The notes beneath the pieces were generated by a model. It ran no database searches. It saw only the letters and a program-made list of their open reading frames with translations, and was not told the origin of the DNA. 64,000 nucleotides of DNA from contig JAGGNK010006559.1 in the NCBI GenBank assembly GCA_017590115.1, positions 12,106,162 to 12,170,161 on the forward strand, written 5' to 3'. Within the stretch, counting starts at the first letter, position 1. Each line of letters opens with the position of its first letter. The position numbers and the translations under genes were made by a program. Source of the stretch: Montifringilla adamsi. Its lineage: Eukaryota > Chordata > Aves > Passeriformes > Passeridae. Below are positions 1 to 13,440 of the stretch, one piece after another.

Positions 1-3000
1 TTTTGGTTCCAAGTATCAGTATTGTTATAATAGTGTAATTTAATTAGAAATTAAAACTGTCTTCAGACCCAAAACCTGATCAGATCTTAGACTGACTGTT
101 ATGTCATGACATTTTCTGAGAGCAGTTTTTAATAGTTTTAATTTTTTATATTTGTTCTTTTCTGTGTACAACTTCAAGTTTTTTTACTGAAAGAAACACT
201 TACTAAACATAACAAAGAGTAATGGTGTCCTGCCATCATAACCATCAATATTAGACAGTTGTTTTCATAAAGTAAGCAAGCTCCACTAAAAAGCTGACAA
301 GTGGTGAGAGGTTTTTGTGTATTTTGTTCCCCCATTCCTTTGGAAGGATGCTTCTCTCGTCTCTTCACAGGCCTCAGATGCTTTTCATATTCATAAGGAC
401 TGTCCTAGTGGGCCTGCAGCTCTGCCACCCTCCGTCTGCTCGCAGCTCTCTGCCCTCATCTCCTTGTAAAATATTCCAATCCTCTTCTGTGCTGATTTTG
501 TGTCTCAACTGTGCGTCATCTGTGTTTCATTAACATGATCCTGCTATTTGCACCAGTGTCATTAGTAGAAAGAGACTGCCCCTAAGTCCAAAACTCAAGG
601 AATTCCACAGACAAGTCTATGCAGCAGAATAATTGTCCTCTCAGCAAATATGTTTACACTCACTAACACTTTTTTTTTGGTAGAAATTGGGCTACCTTGA
701 ATTTAATAGTGAATTCTTTTATACTAACTGATCCAAATATTTGCTAATGCTGAGTATTCAAATTATTTGAGTAGTGAAAGATGTCCTGGAAAATTTTGTG
801 TTCCAGAAATGAAAATTGACAAAATTAAAAGCCTTTTTTGAAAAATTCAAGGCCCCTACTGTTGTACATCATTTTAACCAGTCAGACTATTAAGCCTTGA
901 TGGTTTGCTCACTGTGTATTATTTGTGGAATACACGAATATAATTTTTGGGAGAATTTAAGTAATGCATACAAGCACACTCTCACAGACAGAAGCACATG
1001 CATGTTCACCAATTGCACACAAAATAAAGTGGTTGCAAACTCATATAAGATTTTATTAGCTGGAAGTTATTAATAGACACTATATTCACTAATGTTGATA
1101 ATGCAATCCATATTTATTTGCCAACTTTCATATTGACAAAATACTTATAATGGCCATAAAAGATCAAGAACAAGCTTTCTTCAAAAAGTCTATTAAATAG
1201 TCATGGGATGCATATCTATATTCTATGTGCACCACTGAGCACAAAAATGCAGTTGTTGCTTTTTCTCCTGAGGCAATTTCTAACCATAAGGCAGTCATTC
1301 AGAGAAATTGCATCCCTAGCTCCTTAAGGCTAAGCATCTTTCTACTGTAGGAAATGCAATCTAATTACACTGGCAAATAAGCAGTCTTCTCAAATTGAAT
1401 TCCATGTGACAGTAACATGTGATGACATTTAGCAGTGTTTATTTCTTCAGAGTTTCTTTGTATTGCAAGAACAGTCTAACCTGTACAGGAAGAATATCTT
1501 GTTCTAACTCCATCTGATTTTGTGTTGTCAGAACAGAAAGCCGTTTAGGCCTTATGGAAAATATTTTGTTTTAGTAGAGGTGTTTATGGGATTTAAGTAA
1601 CAATATTTACACTGGAGTATTAGAGTTAACATACCACTTAAAAAAAGAAAAAAGGTATTAAAAAGCTTTTTGTCTCTTGATTTGCAAACTCTTGCAAGTA
1701 GGGGCCTAATACCAGAGATAATCTCCCAAATCTAAAAATCAAACATGCTTAATTAGAATAAGCTAGAATAGCAGGGAGGAAAACCTCTAGAAGCAACTAT
1801 TTTTCCATTGGTTGCCACTTAACCAGAGACACAAATACTTAATATGTGGTGATAACACAGACAACTACTTTTTATCCTGCCTTTTAAATAAACCAGTGGC
1901 TTTAGGGAACTATCTGCTAATGTTGATTTTACTGAACACTGCCTTGCTATAGGTTTGAAATTAAAGAAATTTCAAAGGCAGAACAATTATTCCAGTTGGA
2001 CAGCTTTAGAGATTTCGTGGTTATTGCACTGAATATAAGATATCCTTATTGCTCTAGAGGTAGGCTATATCCATACTTCAGATGGCACTGTAGCATCCTG
2101 GTAAATTTAGACAGTTTAAATGATCTAATTCAGGTTGCAGGAGCAGCCAAAGAGCAGCTGCACAGAGCTCTTGCAGCTGCAGGAATGTGCACTAATTTAC
2201 CTTTGGTGAGAAGGCCTGATAATTCCCTCCAGCTGAGCTCTGCGTTAGCATGGTTAGCCTGCCTGCTTTTTTAAAGTTATGTTGAGTAACTTCTCAGTGC
2301 AGGGAAACACAGTGTAAAAGGAGTCACTGAGGCTTGAAAGGTGTGAATACAGTGAATGGGCTCAGGTTTTGCAGCAGTTACAGGTATCCAACGATGCGGG
2401 GGTGTCCAACACACATAACAACACACAGTGCTTACTCTTCCTCTGCGCCACGATATCATGTAAGAATGCGTGTGCTCTGCATTATTTCTGTCTTAAAATT
2501 ACACCACTCTGTTACAGCCTTAGTGTAGATTTCCTGTTTTTGATTCAATAGGAATGGCAAGAATAGGGCTGAAGTAGAGTGTCTTCCAGGACACAGCAGA
2601 AGTATTCTGTTCAATTCCTCTGTTTCCTTCGTCTGTTAGGTCTGTAGCTGTCTTTGATTGATATTTGCCACAGGAGTTGTTCACCTGATTCTTAGAGCCT
2701 TTTCAACATTGCTCTCAGGAAATGCTTTCTCTATCCAATAATATTTGTGTGACAGATGGTGCAAATGACCTCCACATTGATGTCAAAATAGTAATAGTAA
2801 TAATAATGTTAATTTCTAATAGTGTTAGAAATTATATTGCTTACTGCTTGATAATTCACCAGCTGACAAGGGATGATGACTAGCAATAAGTCATTAGTCA
2901 CATGTCTGGGAAAAGAAAAAAAATCACATCCAGATTTCTCTGGTTTTTGGAACTTTGGAACTAAATTGTAAGAGTAGCTCCTTTTCACCTTTTTCTAAAT

Positions 3001-6000
3001 GTCTTATTCCTATGTATCTCTTGTTAATGTTCTTGATCTCTAAGGTCATTTGCAAAGCAAATCTCTTCCCACTGGAAGTAGATCTCACCATCTTAGTCAT
3101 TCTTTCTCCTTAAGCAATCTATTATTTAAACTCTTCTATTCTTTGTAATACAGCTAGGTTGTCAGTGAATGTGTGCAGAATATAGCATTCCATCTGGACA
3201 CTGCCAGGTTTCTTAGTGTTTGGGTTGCTAGCTGTTTTGGTCCACCAAACATGTCAAGAATTCACTTGTCTGGAACAATGACGTCTAAATGAAAGAAAAT
3301 GTAACCTTTATAATCTCTGATCTTCTTCCTACTATGCCTATCCTCATTCTCCCTGGAACTAGAATACAACACAAGAAATATGCAGACTTTCAGCTTTAAG
3401 ATGACAGGACTTTTCTTGTCGGGTTAAGAAATCATTTTCCTACATGCTCTGCATGTCTCTACTCCTTATGTCTTGATCAAATTCCCTTCTCGCATGATCC
3501 ACAACTCTGCTTGTTTGCTGCTTCAAGTTCAACTGTTTCCAGCCCCATGAAGACCCAGACTGGTAACTCGCTCAGGTAACTAGCTTCCCTAATTGCCATG
3601 AGCCTCCTTTTAACAAACTGTTGGTTTAAAGATTGATGTCGGGTCTTCTCCTGGTTCCTGAACTATCTAATAAATTGCATTATATTTTCTTATTTATTAT
3701 TTCATTTAAAAGTCATTACCTCTCTAAGGCATATGAAAGTCTACAACACATAAATAAAATGCATGCAATAGAACTGGAGAGCTTCTTTTTATTCCAAAAG
3801 AAAGACAGTGTCATTCAAGATTATTCCTAATTACTGTCCAGTCTGTTGATAGAAACTTATTTTATAAAATGAACTTTGGTTAATAAGGCAACATTTGGCT
3901 TCTTTAAGCTTGAATCCAAGGTGAAACTTCTGTTTAACTATATTTTGTTTTCTATACAAAGCAGAAGTCTGAGAATGCTTTGCAGTGATTTATGACAACT
4001 CTTTATTCTCAAATGGAGCTCAGTAGAACTGTATAAAACACCTGAAAAAAGAGTAAAGAGACTTAGCAACACTGCAAGTTATATTTTCAGAATCAGCCAG
4101 TAAAAGATGTCTAAGACGTATTTTCATTCAACTAAAATTCTCATTCATTTTACATTCCATTTACTGCAAAAAACTTTTCTCTGAACAAGATCGATGTTCT
4201 GTCCCTAACCATTCTGAATTTTGTATGACAGTTCAAACAACAGATTTGTCTTTTTAACCACATGATTTATATCTCTGAATGCTTTTATCACTTATTTCCT
4301 TTTGCAGTAATAGCAAACTTCTACAACTGTTCTTCAATTCCACTTGCATTTTAAACTCTTCCTATAGTAAATAAGAAAGATCAGTTTTGTTTCTGACTGC
4401 TTCATGATGACAGTTGTCACTGCTCTTTTTTTTCTGTGTGTTTGGTTTCGGTCACTCTTCTCCCCCTTGTGCTGACACTCAGCATTTGGAAAATCAGCAC
4501 CACAATATCTTTCTGTAAACCTCACAATTCATGAAACCTTTCTAAGGAGCAGTAATAAAGCTCAAAATATGCAGCAATGACCACCTGTCATATCCACTAC
4601 CCTTTAATTTACTTTGCTTTTTATTTATGACCACAAATTATCCCTTGCATATCTATGTCATGTGATAAACCTCAAGCAAAGAATACCAGGCTCTTCTTTT
4701 GTCCTACATTTGTATAATACCTACAACAGTAGCTACACAAAAATTTCTTGTTGGAACAAATGAAAACAGAATTTTTATTTAAATCTGGCAGAGTTACAGA
4801 ATGTAAACAATATTGTGTTGTATATTCAGCCTTAATTCATGAAGCCACTTTCACCCTGGTATGTCCCACTGCTTCAAAAGGACAGACACTCTGTAAAATC
4901 TACCATTCAAATGGATTCTATCAAGATGGAAAAAACTCATATCCTACTGATTATATTAGGCAAACTGTTGGAAGTAACAACATTCCATTTAGAATTAAGA
5001 AAAAAAAAAGAAAGAAATTCAAATATGTTACTTTGAAACTTTATTTTTTAAAAACAATCCACATTTTTATTTTAAAAATTTGTACAATAGTGTATTTTTT
5101 TTTTAGGACAATTGCTATAATCCAAAGTATGGAAATATTTTAGCATTTCTTTGCTCAGACTCTGAACAGCATTTTTAGTCCTTTAGAAGGCAAAAAAATA
5201 AAAGAATTTTGGTCATCAGGAAAGGTTATCAAAAAGCAAAGAATCTCCATGACAGAAGAAGGAGAGAAAGACGTTCATGTTCTTTTCCAGGAGTAATGAT
5301 GCTGATGTTCACAAATTTGCTTCTCTATTTTGTCTCTGCTTAACCTTCACTCTCCCAAGAGGAATAACACTTGCCACTGACAAATTATTCACATTGTGTC
5401 AAATGACACTAATCAAGAAATTTATTAGCATAAGTTTTCAACTGTTCCTCCGAACAACAGCACTAAATAGACAATTAATCCTCAAGTCATGCTGTGGGTA
5501 TTAATAGCAGCTAAAATGGAGAAGGACAGTTTAGCAGGAACAATTTGGTCAGTTGGATAAACAATACATATAACCTCAAGTAACTGATTCATTATTATCT
5601 ATCTAATATTCAGGTTGAACTATGAAGTCCACTGGAAAAAAAAAAAAGAAAAAAGAAAAAAGGTGGTTATTGTGATGATCAACAAGAAAATACTGCTCAC
5701 TGCTCCAGGAAAAATTGAGATTATAAAGATGATATTTGTGACAATTTTGTTTTAAAAATAGAGAATAGTTGAACTCTTATTTAAATCATAAAGGAGATTT
5801 TGATTTCTTTAGGGCAGCTTCACTTGGTTTCAGACTGATATTGTAGCCAGATTTTCAGAATAGTCCTTTGTCATTCCCTGTCTGCAAATCAGTGTCAACA
5901 ACTGGAAACTGAAAACCCCCTTCAAAAATTACTATGCCATTTTGTTTGCAAGCTCTTTGTTCACAGTGGTCAACTGCAAAAGTCCTTGAAAATCATTCTG

Positions 6001-8587
6001 TGTCTATAATAAAAATCAAAGCACTGGGGAGCATGACTTGAGCAAGCTGCCGCAAATGACACACAAAAAACCAAATCTGCCAACAAAATGCCTAACACAT
6101 ATTTTTCGTCTGGAATAAAAGCTCAACAGATGATTCTGATCCTATTAATTTTCATAATTACTGAAAAACCTGATATACAGTAGCCTTGAAAAACCATGAG
6201 TTCTTTCATCAAGGTTTATGCTATGAATTGTTGGAATCTCAGCTATTCAAAGTCTGCCAATCTCATATTTGAAACTTTATTTAAAAGGTCATTAAACATG
6301 GAGTATAAAGATCTTGCACACTTCATGATTTCCTCTTCTCACATAAACAAATTTTAAGTTTGGGTTTAGGTTCAGTATTTGCCACAACTTTTGGAGGAAC
6401 AAAACTATGAAATGAGATGAGCAACATAAATTAATGTTTCCATAACAGAAACAAGGCATGTTTTACCATCCACCATCTACTATCAGCAAAATTTTAATTC
6501 TGAATTATCTGTATTTTTTTTTATTTCTATGTACATTGTTTCAGACTTATTAGCAGATCATATTTCCTAAAAAGTACAATTCTCTGCAGCTATGTGATCA
6601 AAGAACAATATGCATTCAGACAAGTTTGTCACAATTTCTATTGGTTCACCTCCTCCCTGACTCATCTGGTTCAATCAAGTTTATGTGATTGAATGATAAT
6701 GAGATAATCAGGAGTATAGCAAATGAGTGGATGTTCTGCTAATATGTAAAGCTCAGGTCTTGTCGTTTGCCCCTGCTTGGCAGAAATCTGGTTGGGAACA
6801 ACACTCTGAAGTGCTAAACAAGTTTGACTCTACCACAAAATGAAGCAGCTAAGGAAAATTAACTAATTTGAAACAAAATTATTACAATGAAACAGAAATT
6901 CTAACAGTATATTGACCATATAATGTTAGAGTAATTTAACAGTAAGAAATATGTGGCATTATTAAGCATGTATATTGTATTTTTATTACTATTATTTCTG
7001 GTTTGCGGTTTAAAAAATCCTCCCATACTTCTATGCATTTAAGGAAGACTACTGAAAGCAAAGTGTGGTGTTTGTTTGTTTTTATATTTTATTATTAGGA
7101 TATAAATTGCCTAGCTATCTGTAAGGACTCTAGGTCAGCAAGCACACAGAGAGCTGCTACTGAGAGTATCACTGAAACTTAAGTGCTTCTGTATTTGCTA
7201 AACTATTCTTCAGGTTTAAAACAAACACCTTCCTGAAAAAAAATCTGGAGTCACAAGGCCTCTACCAAGATAAGCACTGCAGCAATATCCAACTGTCTGA
7301 GTTATATTTGAAGCTCTGATCTCTGTGCTGATGAATGCACTCACTGTCAAAAATTGAGAACAACAGTAGTGCTGTTCTCTTCTGTGACACCTTCATCCTG
7401 GCTGACAACTGTTTCTCTTCTCCTCCTCCTAGGCTAGTAGGAAGACAACTGCTGAGAAAAGGTTGAGTTCATTCGGTTTCCATCAGGCTGAACGTGTTTG
7501 TTACTTCTTCCTTCCCTCTGCACATTATGTCTTCCCACTGACTGCTGTTCTGCTCGCTTCTGTGTTTCCACTGATACTATCATTGCCTAGAAGAAATCTG
7601 GAAAACCCAGGTTAGCAGCAGGCCAGATCTTCATTTATCACCTGTAGAGCTGCTGTGCATCTTATTCCTCACTCCTGGCATCCTATCTTTAAACCAAATA
7701 CAATTTAATTACTCTTAATTGAAATTACTTTGAGTATATTTCACACCATTTGCCTACTACTGTGTTCACTGAATAGCTGAGCTGTAATTTTCATTGTTGC
7801 ACCTGGCTTTGGAAGGACAGCTCTATCTGTGCATGGTGGCAAATGAGCCTGTGGTTTTTATGTATGTTTAAAATTCAGACAACATTTTGGTGTGCTATAA
7901 TAACACTTTAGAAACACATCTAATGTGATTACCTGGACATCTGCCATGAAGCTGCAGTCAGTTCTCTGTGCCATGAAGCATTTTCTTCCTGTCTGCCTAG
8001 ACATACATTATTTGGGCATTGTGAGGATACAGCTGTCCACTGAGTATCACAGTTTGTGGGAATTAGCTGATCATTCAGAAATCATTTTCCCTGGAGTCCC
8101 CAAAAAATTATTCACAAGTCCTTGAAGACTGACAGAACATTAACCTGCAGGATGTGCACTACTGCACCATTCTCGTTTCTCTGCATCACTGTAGGAAAAG
8201 GTGGGCAAGTCAGATGTTGCCAAAACGTAAGTGGTAAGAAGAGGGTTTGATGGAAAAGAATTTGTATCATTCTTCTCTCACACAGAGGCATGAACTGAGT
8301 GGAAAGGGCGTGAGGGCAATAGCCTAAAATTATGATACTTTTCTTCTGATAAGCTAGAAAAATGTCAACAATTCACTGAAATTGTCAGGAAAGGTTAAGT
8401 GGAGACACTACAACGAATGATGGTTTATGTCTTATCCTTCAAAAATTTCAGAAATATTCCTTCTATTTAGAAAATTCACAGACTCCTGAAAGTGTAGATC
8501 TAGAATAAGGGTGAAAAACACACTAGGGAATCAAGACTTATTTCTTTAAATATTTCCCCTATATTTTGGAATAAAAAAATAATGTAT
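1..8587. other. AT-rich non-coding DNA, no gene recognised
   Basis: I see no coding gene, RNA gene or recognisable interspersed repeat here. The longest open frame (4748-5143, plus, 131 codons) ends in a run of lysines followed by Phe/Ile-rich sequence. That is what translated A- and T-rich DNA gives, and nothing in it resembles a known domain. Small simple-sequence patches occur: an A/G-only stretch at 5634-5662 and a TAA/TAG-like patch near 2788-2810. The segment could be intergenic or intronic; no convincing exon with both splice sites was seen. Confidence 0.6.
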
Positions 8588-8800
8588 GTATCAAGAACAG
8601 TGTGGCCAGAAGGACCAGGAAATGGATCATCCCCCTGCACTGGGCAATGGTGAGGTCATATCTCAAGCACTGCATTTGGGTTTGGCCCCCTCAGTTTATA
8701 AAGGACATTAAAGTGCCAGAGTGGGTCCAGAGAAAAGCCACAAGGCTTTAGAGTCTAGAAGGATCTAGAACCCATGTGTTATGAGGAATGAGGAGGGAAC
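8588..8800 (+). mobile_element. CR1 LINE fragment, upstream half (interrupted by LTR)
   Basis: This is a plus-strand piece of a chicken-repeat-1 (CR1) non-LTR retrotransposon. It covers the end of ORF2, where the element reads through the conserved block with GTGTGGCCAG (near 8599-8608) and later GAGTGGGTCCAGAG (near 8719). Both words are well conserved in bird CR1 copies. The copy is 5'-truncated, as most CR1 are, and carries many substitutions and indels, so it is dead. It stops at 8800, and the same element resumes at 9716 without loss of consensus sequence, so an LTR landed inside it. Confidence 0.85.
8796..8800. repeat. Target-site duplication, left copy
   Basis: GGAAC directly precedes the LTR. 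Its partner GGAGC (9716-9720) directly follows it. The single difference is a post-insertion substitution; the CR1 consensus favours the GGAGC form. Confidence 0.65.
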
Positions 8801-9715
8801 TGTTATGGTTCACCCCCACGAAGGCAAGGGTAACCCAAGTTCTTGTTAATGGATCCTGTGGGGCAAATTAGAGTGAAACAATGGATGATCACTGTTTGTA
8901 AACATAGATAGATGCAGGTTTTATTTTAGAACAATCTAGTTGCAATGAAGGGCAGATATGTATCCATTTTGGTTATTATCTGTGGTAACATAGCAATATG
9001 AAAGCATAAAATATAATTTGAAAAAATGTATAAATAAAAGACAGAAAGAGAAAGGATAAGAATAGAAACATACAAAATCAACACCCACGGATCTCACAAC
9101 AAGATTTGATTGTTGCAATTTAGTTGTCCATTGGTGGAAGTGATGGTCTTGACCTGTCAGGAGTGGGGGAAGGAACCCCCAAAACACAAAGTGTGGTAGG
9201 TTAAAATACACTCTAGGCTAGATGGGAACACCCTGGTGACTCTGCTGTGCAGGAGCAAGTTTTACATGGTCTCTTGCAACAGAAACTTTTGGATCATGTG
9301 CAGTCCTTTGGTGAAAGGCTTCAGGAATGGATCTGAGCATCTCTGATGGTTTATGACACCTCCTTGGCTGCCTCTTACATCAATGCAGTTGAGCCAGGTA
9401 TGCCCCATCAGACCTTCCCTGGGGGAAGCAGAGTGGGACAGTTTTACAACTCATAGAGTTGTGCAAGGGAAGGCAGTTAGCCCTCCTAAAATTCCACACT
9501 TCAGGATTTGCCTCTTATTGGCCTCAAACTCTGGTTTTTAGCCTCCAGGTGGTGACAGTTCACCCCCTCTGTCTTATGCAGATTAGCCATTACACAGCCA
9601 AAAACTCACCTCCTCCCTCAATGGAGGCAAACCAAGCCTCAGCAAAGCATCCTGGCCCATCCTCAATTGAGCAAATGTTTTGAGTAATTAATCATTAATA
9701 GTCCAGTCTCTCACA
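8801..9715 (-). mobile_element. Solo LTR of an endogenous retrovirus, nested in CR1
   Basis: The insert starts with TGTTATGG and ends with CTCTCACA, so it has the TG...CA termini of a retroviral LTR. It is flanked by a 5-bp target duplication with one mismatch (GGAAC at 8796-8800, GGAGC at 9716-9720). The surrounding CR1 consensus carries that word only once, which supports insertion. No gag, pol or env remnant lies inside, so this is a solo LTR left by LTR-LTR recombination. Orientation is an inference: read on the minus strand it ends in ...CCATAACA, like several avian ERVL-type LTRs, and has a T-rich stretch with a TATA-like word near 9030. The 915-bp length is long for an LTR but within the avian range. 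The family name was not determined. Confidence 0.72.
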
Positions 9716-10097
9716 GGAGCTGGGTTTGTTTAGGCTAGAGAAGAGGAAGCTCAAGGGCAATCTCATTGCTCTCTACAACCACCTGAAAGGAGGTTCTAGT
9801 AGGTGGGGGACATGTCTTTTACCATTCCTGAAGAGAGAGGACCAGAGGAAATAGCCTTAGTTGAGACGGGATATTCAGGTTAGATACTAGAAAAAATAAA
9901 TACTATTAGGGTGCTCAGACATTGGAATAGGTTGCCCACAGAGGTGGTGGAGTCGCCATCCCTGGATGTGTTCAAGAGGCATCTGGATCTGGTACTGGGA
10001 TATGCTTTAGTGATTTAGAGGTTTCAGTGGTAGAGCTGGGTGGATTGTTGGACTGGATGATCTTGAAGACCTCTTCGAACCTAGATAATTCTATGAC
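9716..10097 (+). mobile_element. CR1 LINE fragment, 3' half with 3' terminus
   Basis: This continues the CR1 broken at 8800. It reads the standard CR1 tail: the 'gctgggtttgtttaggct' block at 9719, the 'ctctacaaccacctgaaagg' block near 9770, a 'ttgcccacagaggtgg' block near 9930, and then the terminal untranslated region with 'ggatgatcttgaagacctc'. It ends at the ATTCTATGA-type terminal octamer at about 10088-10097. That octamer marks the true CR1 3' end, so the copy is 5'-truncated but 3'-complete. CR1 does not leave long target duplications and none is visible. Confidence 0.88.
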
Positions 10098-13000
10098 TTT
10101 CTTATTCAAACATTCTTTCAGAAACAAAAGAACACACTTCAGTGTAGAGAAATATCCCTTAGAATACTGATGGATATTTCTAGTGCCAAGTATCCATAAC
10201 AATAATTTTAGTTGATTCATGTTCCACAAAGGCTCAAGATCTATGAAAAAAAAACTCCTTTCTCCTGATTTTAATGCTTTTCCTAAATATTATTTTAATA
10301 TATATTTGAGGGACAGAATAAGGAATAATTGTATTCTTGACAGAAATAAGTGTACATAAAGTTCTGCAAAGTGTACTACAACAAATTGCATATAATTTTT
10401 TTAGACATGTAGGACCCCATGGTTATGCAAGGAGAATTTTAAAGTAATCCTTGAGAGGAAAATACCAGCTGTCAACTTTTTTTCTGACTTATTAAATAAT
10501 TTAATCACAACATTTTATTATCCAAAAAAAAACCCTAGACTAATTTCTCTCCTTAGTGTGGCTTGATGATCAGGAGAGGTGTCTGCTGGAGGTGGTATGT
10601 GAGGTCTTCACATGCAAGCAAGTAATTTTTAAAATCTGCAGTACAGGGAATACTACAGATTTTATCATCCTTTCTCAATTAAAAAAATAGAAGGATAATC
10701 GCTGGGCCCTTATTTTTTAAAGAATTATGAAATTTTGCACATATTCCTGGGGATAGGTTGTGACTCCGGTAGTTAGGAACAATTTCAACAGGTGAGAATT
10801 GTCTCTTTCAGTGCTGACATATGAATAACAGAATGCATAAATCATTATGCCTCTTTCTTGGTTCACCTAGACAGCTCAGCAGACCAGTATGAAGCCCTGT
10901 GATGTGATGCTGTATCAACATCTGAGGTACAACTCTCCAGTTTAGCCCATTCCAAGAAAATTATTAAGGAAGCTTTTCCAGTTGCCAGGATTGCAGTGAA
11001 TAGGTAGATTAGGACTTGATCAATCACAGCCCCTCCTTTTACTCTAAAAACTTCTTTTAATGGAGTGAAATAAAAATATCTAGCAAGCAATATTTGGCAG
11101 TCCTTTAAAATAAATGGTAAAATTTTATTTTGCATCATCCAATGCAATACCATCATTCAAAATAAAAAAAACCTTATTCAGCCTTTTTATTAAAAGATTG
11201 AGACATTTAACTATCATAAATCTACCAAGGGGATCTATGCATTCAATTTTAAGATGTACAGAAGTAATGAGGCTGACACATCCAAAGTGGATTTCTTGAG
11301 AATTGAGGACAAATAATGAAGAGAGTGAAGAAATTTACCTTTTGGTTCTCATGGAAGGAGTTATCTATTTTTCAATATGTGTAAAGAATTTCCATTAAAT
11401 TACAGAAAATCCCAAATTTGTTTAGTCATCCTCAGTCAAAATAACCAGGAAATACAGTCACACTTATAGAAGCAGCCTGACAATTTTCCCCTCTTTCCTC
11501 TGCTTGTTTCTAGTATTTAGTGTTATGACAAATATAGAAACAGTAAACTAAAAAAAAAAATAACCAACCATCTAGGGTTTAATTCCTCATGCAAGCACAC
11601 CGGTATCTAATTTTCTTTGCTATTTTCCCCCCCATCATGCAAGTGTTTGATGTCCTAAAACTTTGAGCTTCCATCCAGAAATTTAGCCTTAAGTTAATAA
11701 TCTAAATCAAATTGTGAGTTCTAAGAAAACCACTTTCCATCTTTTTCCAAAGACAGAACTTGCAGAGGGCATTTCATGACACTGTGGTTTAGGTTTCTCA
11801 CACCAGCAAGGTATTTTGGAGTGGGCATGAGAAGAAGAGGGATAAGATACACTCTCCACTCTACCTTTACAGGTGCTGCCATATGGTACAGCTTTGTGGT
11901 GGTGTATGTACATCTTTCCTTCTTTGCTTTCTCCCATGGGCAATCATCCATCATCCACCAGTGCCCTGTGTTCAGCATGCTGCCAGTACAGCCTGCACCT
12001 CTCCAGGGGTGCATTCCGCTTCAGTCATGCAAACCCCAACATTACTGCTGATTTCCTACAGGCCAATATGTTTCCCTGTGCAATTTAATTCATTAGAGTT
12101 ACTGTACAGCATGCACAAAAAGATTATTTCTCTTTCAAAGTGTCTCTGTGTAAAACATTACAAATTCAAATTAGGAGTTCATGGCTTAACAAGAGATAAC
12201 CCTGGCCTTTCCCAACGTAAGGTCAGCAAAGATTTTCCTTTACTGGCAAAAAACATGGTCAGTGAATAATGATTTTACAAATTATATTATTCTTAAAAGG
12301 GCAATGAAAATGGTTTCATCATGTGCAGCAACCTTACCTTTAAATCCAAACATCAAATTGAAAAATATGAAGTATGCCAACATCAAAAGCAGCAGCTCAC
12401 TAGGTAGTAAGATGAAAGCAGTGTGAAAACTCAGGGAAGCATTTTGAAAGTAACATGTCTAGAATAACAATAATTGTAATAATTATATAAATATTTTGTA
12501 TGTTAAAAGCTCTATATGTACTGACAAATCTGTATATTCACTCTTGTATACCACATATCTGTTAGTAATAATCTCCCTTTATAGGAGGTTTTGTATATAT
12601 TCACACATATATATTTTTTAATATGTATATATGCACACAAATATATGTACTTTTATATATGTATGCATGTGTATATGTACAGGAAAGCTTTATTTTATAT
12701 ATATTTCCAAGAGTTATTCATTTGAAATCTGTGCATTTTTGAGTTTTCTTTTGTTAAATACAATCCCTAGGGCAGTGATAGGTGTGGCAAAGAGGAGCTG
12801 CTGATTACAGTTAAGTACAGACTGACCTTTTAGAGAAGCAGCAATGATTTGCACGTGGTAATCTCTGTTCTGTATTTTTTCCACCTCACTCTAGTTGCTC
12901 TCTCAGACTTGCTAAATTAGTAAATCATATTATGGCTGATATAGCTAACAGAAGAGGTCATTTAGTGAAGTGTGGACCAGCATGTCCTTCTTGAACAGTA

Positions 13001-13137
13001 TGTGATATCTCCAAAATCCCTTTCTTTCCTGCAGGGAAAGCAAAAGCTTCATCAGCTCCGCTGTGCCAAATCCATTCTCCTGCAAATGGTACTTCCCACA
13101 AAAAAAGAATAGTGAAAATCTTCACTCACTAAAAGGC
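10098..13137. other. AT-rich non-coding DNA
   Basis: No gene or interspersed repeat was recognised. The open frame 11883-12269 (plus, 128 codons) overlaps several frames of similar length on both strands (11707-12088). That pattern reflects a locally less AT-rich stretch with few stops, not a coding region. An alternating purine-pyrimidine AT-rich block lies at about 12570-12690 and is listed separately. Confidence 0.55.
12570..12690. repeat. Degenerate (TA/TG)n simple sequence
   Basis: This is a run of imperfect TATATA, TGTATATATG and CACACA words, such as 'tatgtatatatgcacaca'. The dinucleotide alternation is clear but interrupted, as in an old, decayed microsatellite. No function is implied. 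Confidence 0.7.
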
Positions 13138-13440
13138 ACCTAAGTTACACCTTGCTGCACCACAGTGGAAGCACAGACACCCGTCTGCGTGACAGCCCTG
13201 TGCAGGGATCACTGGCAGAGCCGCGATAACACTGGGGGCCAAGACCTTGCACCACGTCTGTGAAGTGCATTCTGTGAGGAGGCAAACGGGAGGCAAAGGG
13301 CCAGGGAGCTCTGGGGTCACTGAGTCCACGATTGCTTTGCCCAGGGGCTGGAACCACAACATCAGAAACGTCTCCAAGCTCCTCTGGGTGAGCGGGCAGA
13401 AATCTGGAGCTGAGCCCTGTATCCAGATCTATCAGTGAAA
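13138..13440. other. Isolated GC- and CpG-rich patch of unknown nature
   Basis: About 300 bases are clearly richer in G+C than everything around them and contain roughly nine CpG sites, whereas the flanks have almost none. Open frames exist on both strands: minus 13129-13377 (82 codons), minus 13145-13357 (70 codons) and plus 13247-13438 (63 codons). This is expected when stop codons are rare, and none shows a recognisable domain. It could be an old retrocopy, an unrecognised repeat, a small CpG island for a non-coding transcript, or an exon. I cannot choose among these. Confidence 0.4.

Noticed and set aside
2101..2275. GC-richer patch with CAGCTG words and a 92-codon frame
   Set aside because: No domain, no repeat match, no splice context.
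4748..5143. 131-codon frame
   Set aside because: C-terminal half is lysine- then Phe/Ile-rich from A- and T-tracts; no family resemblance.
8801..9715. Possible full provirus inside the CR1
   Set aside because: Only 915 bases, no internal viral coding remnant, single LTR; best read as a solo LTR.
11883..12269. 128-codon frame
   Set aside because: Several overlapping frames of similar size on both strands indicate a stop-poor patch and not a coding region.
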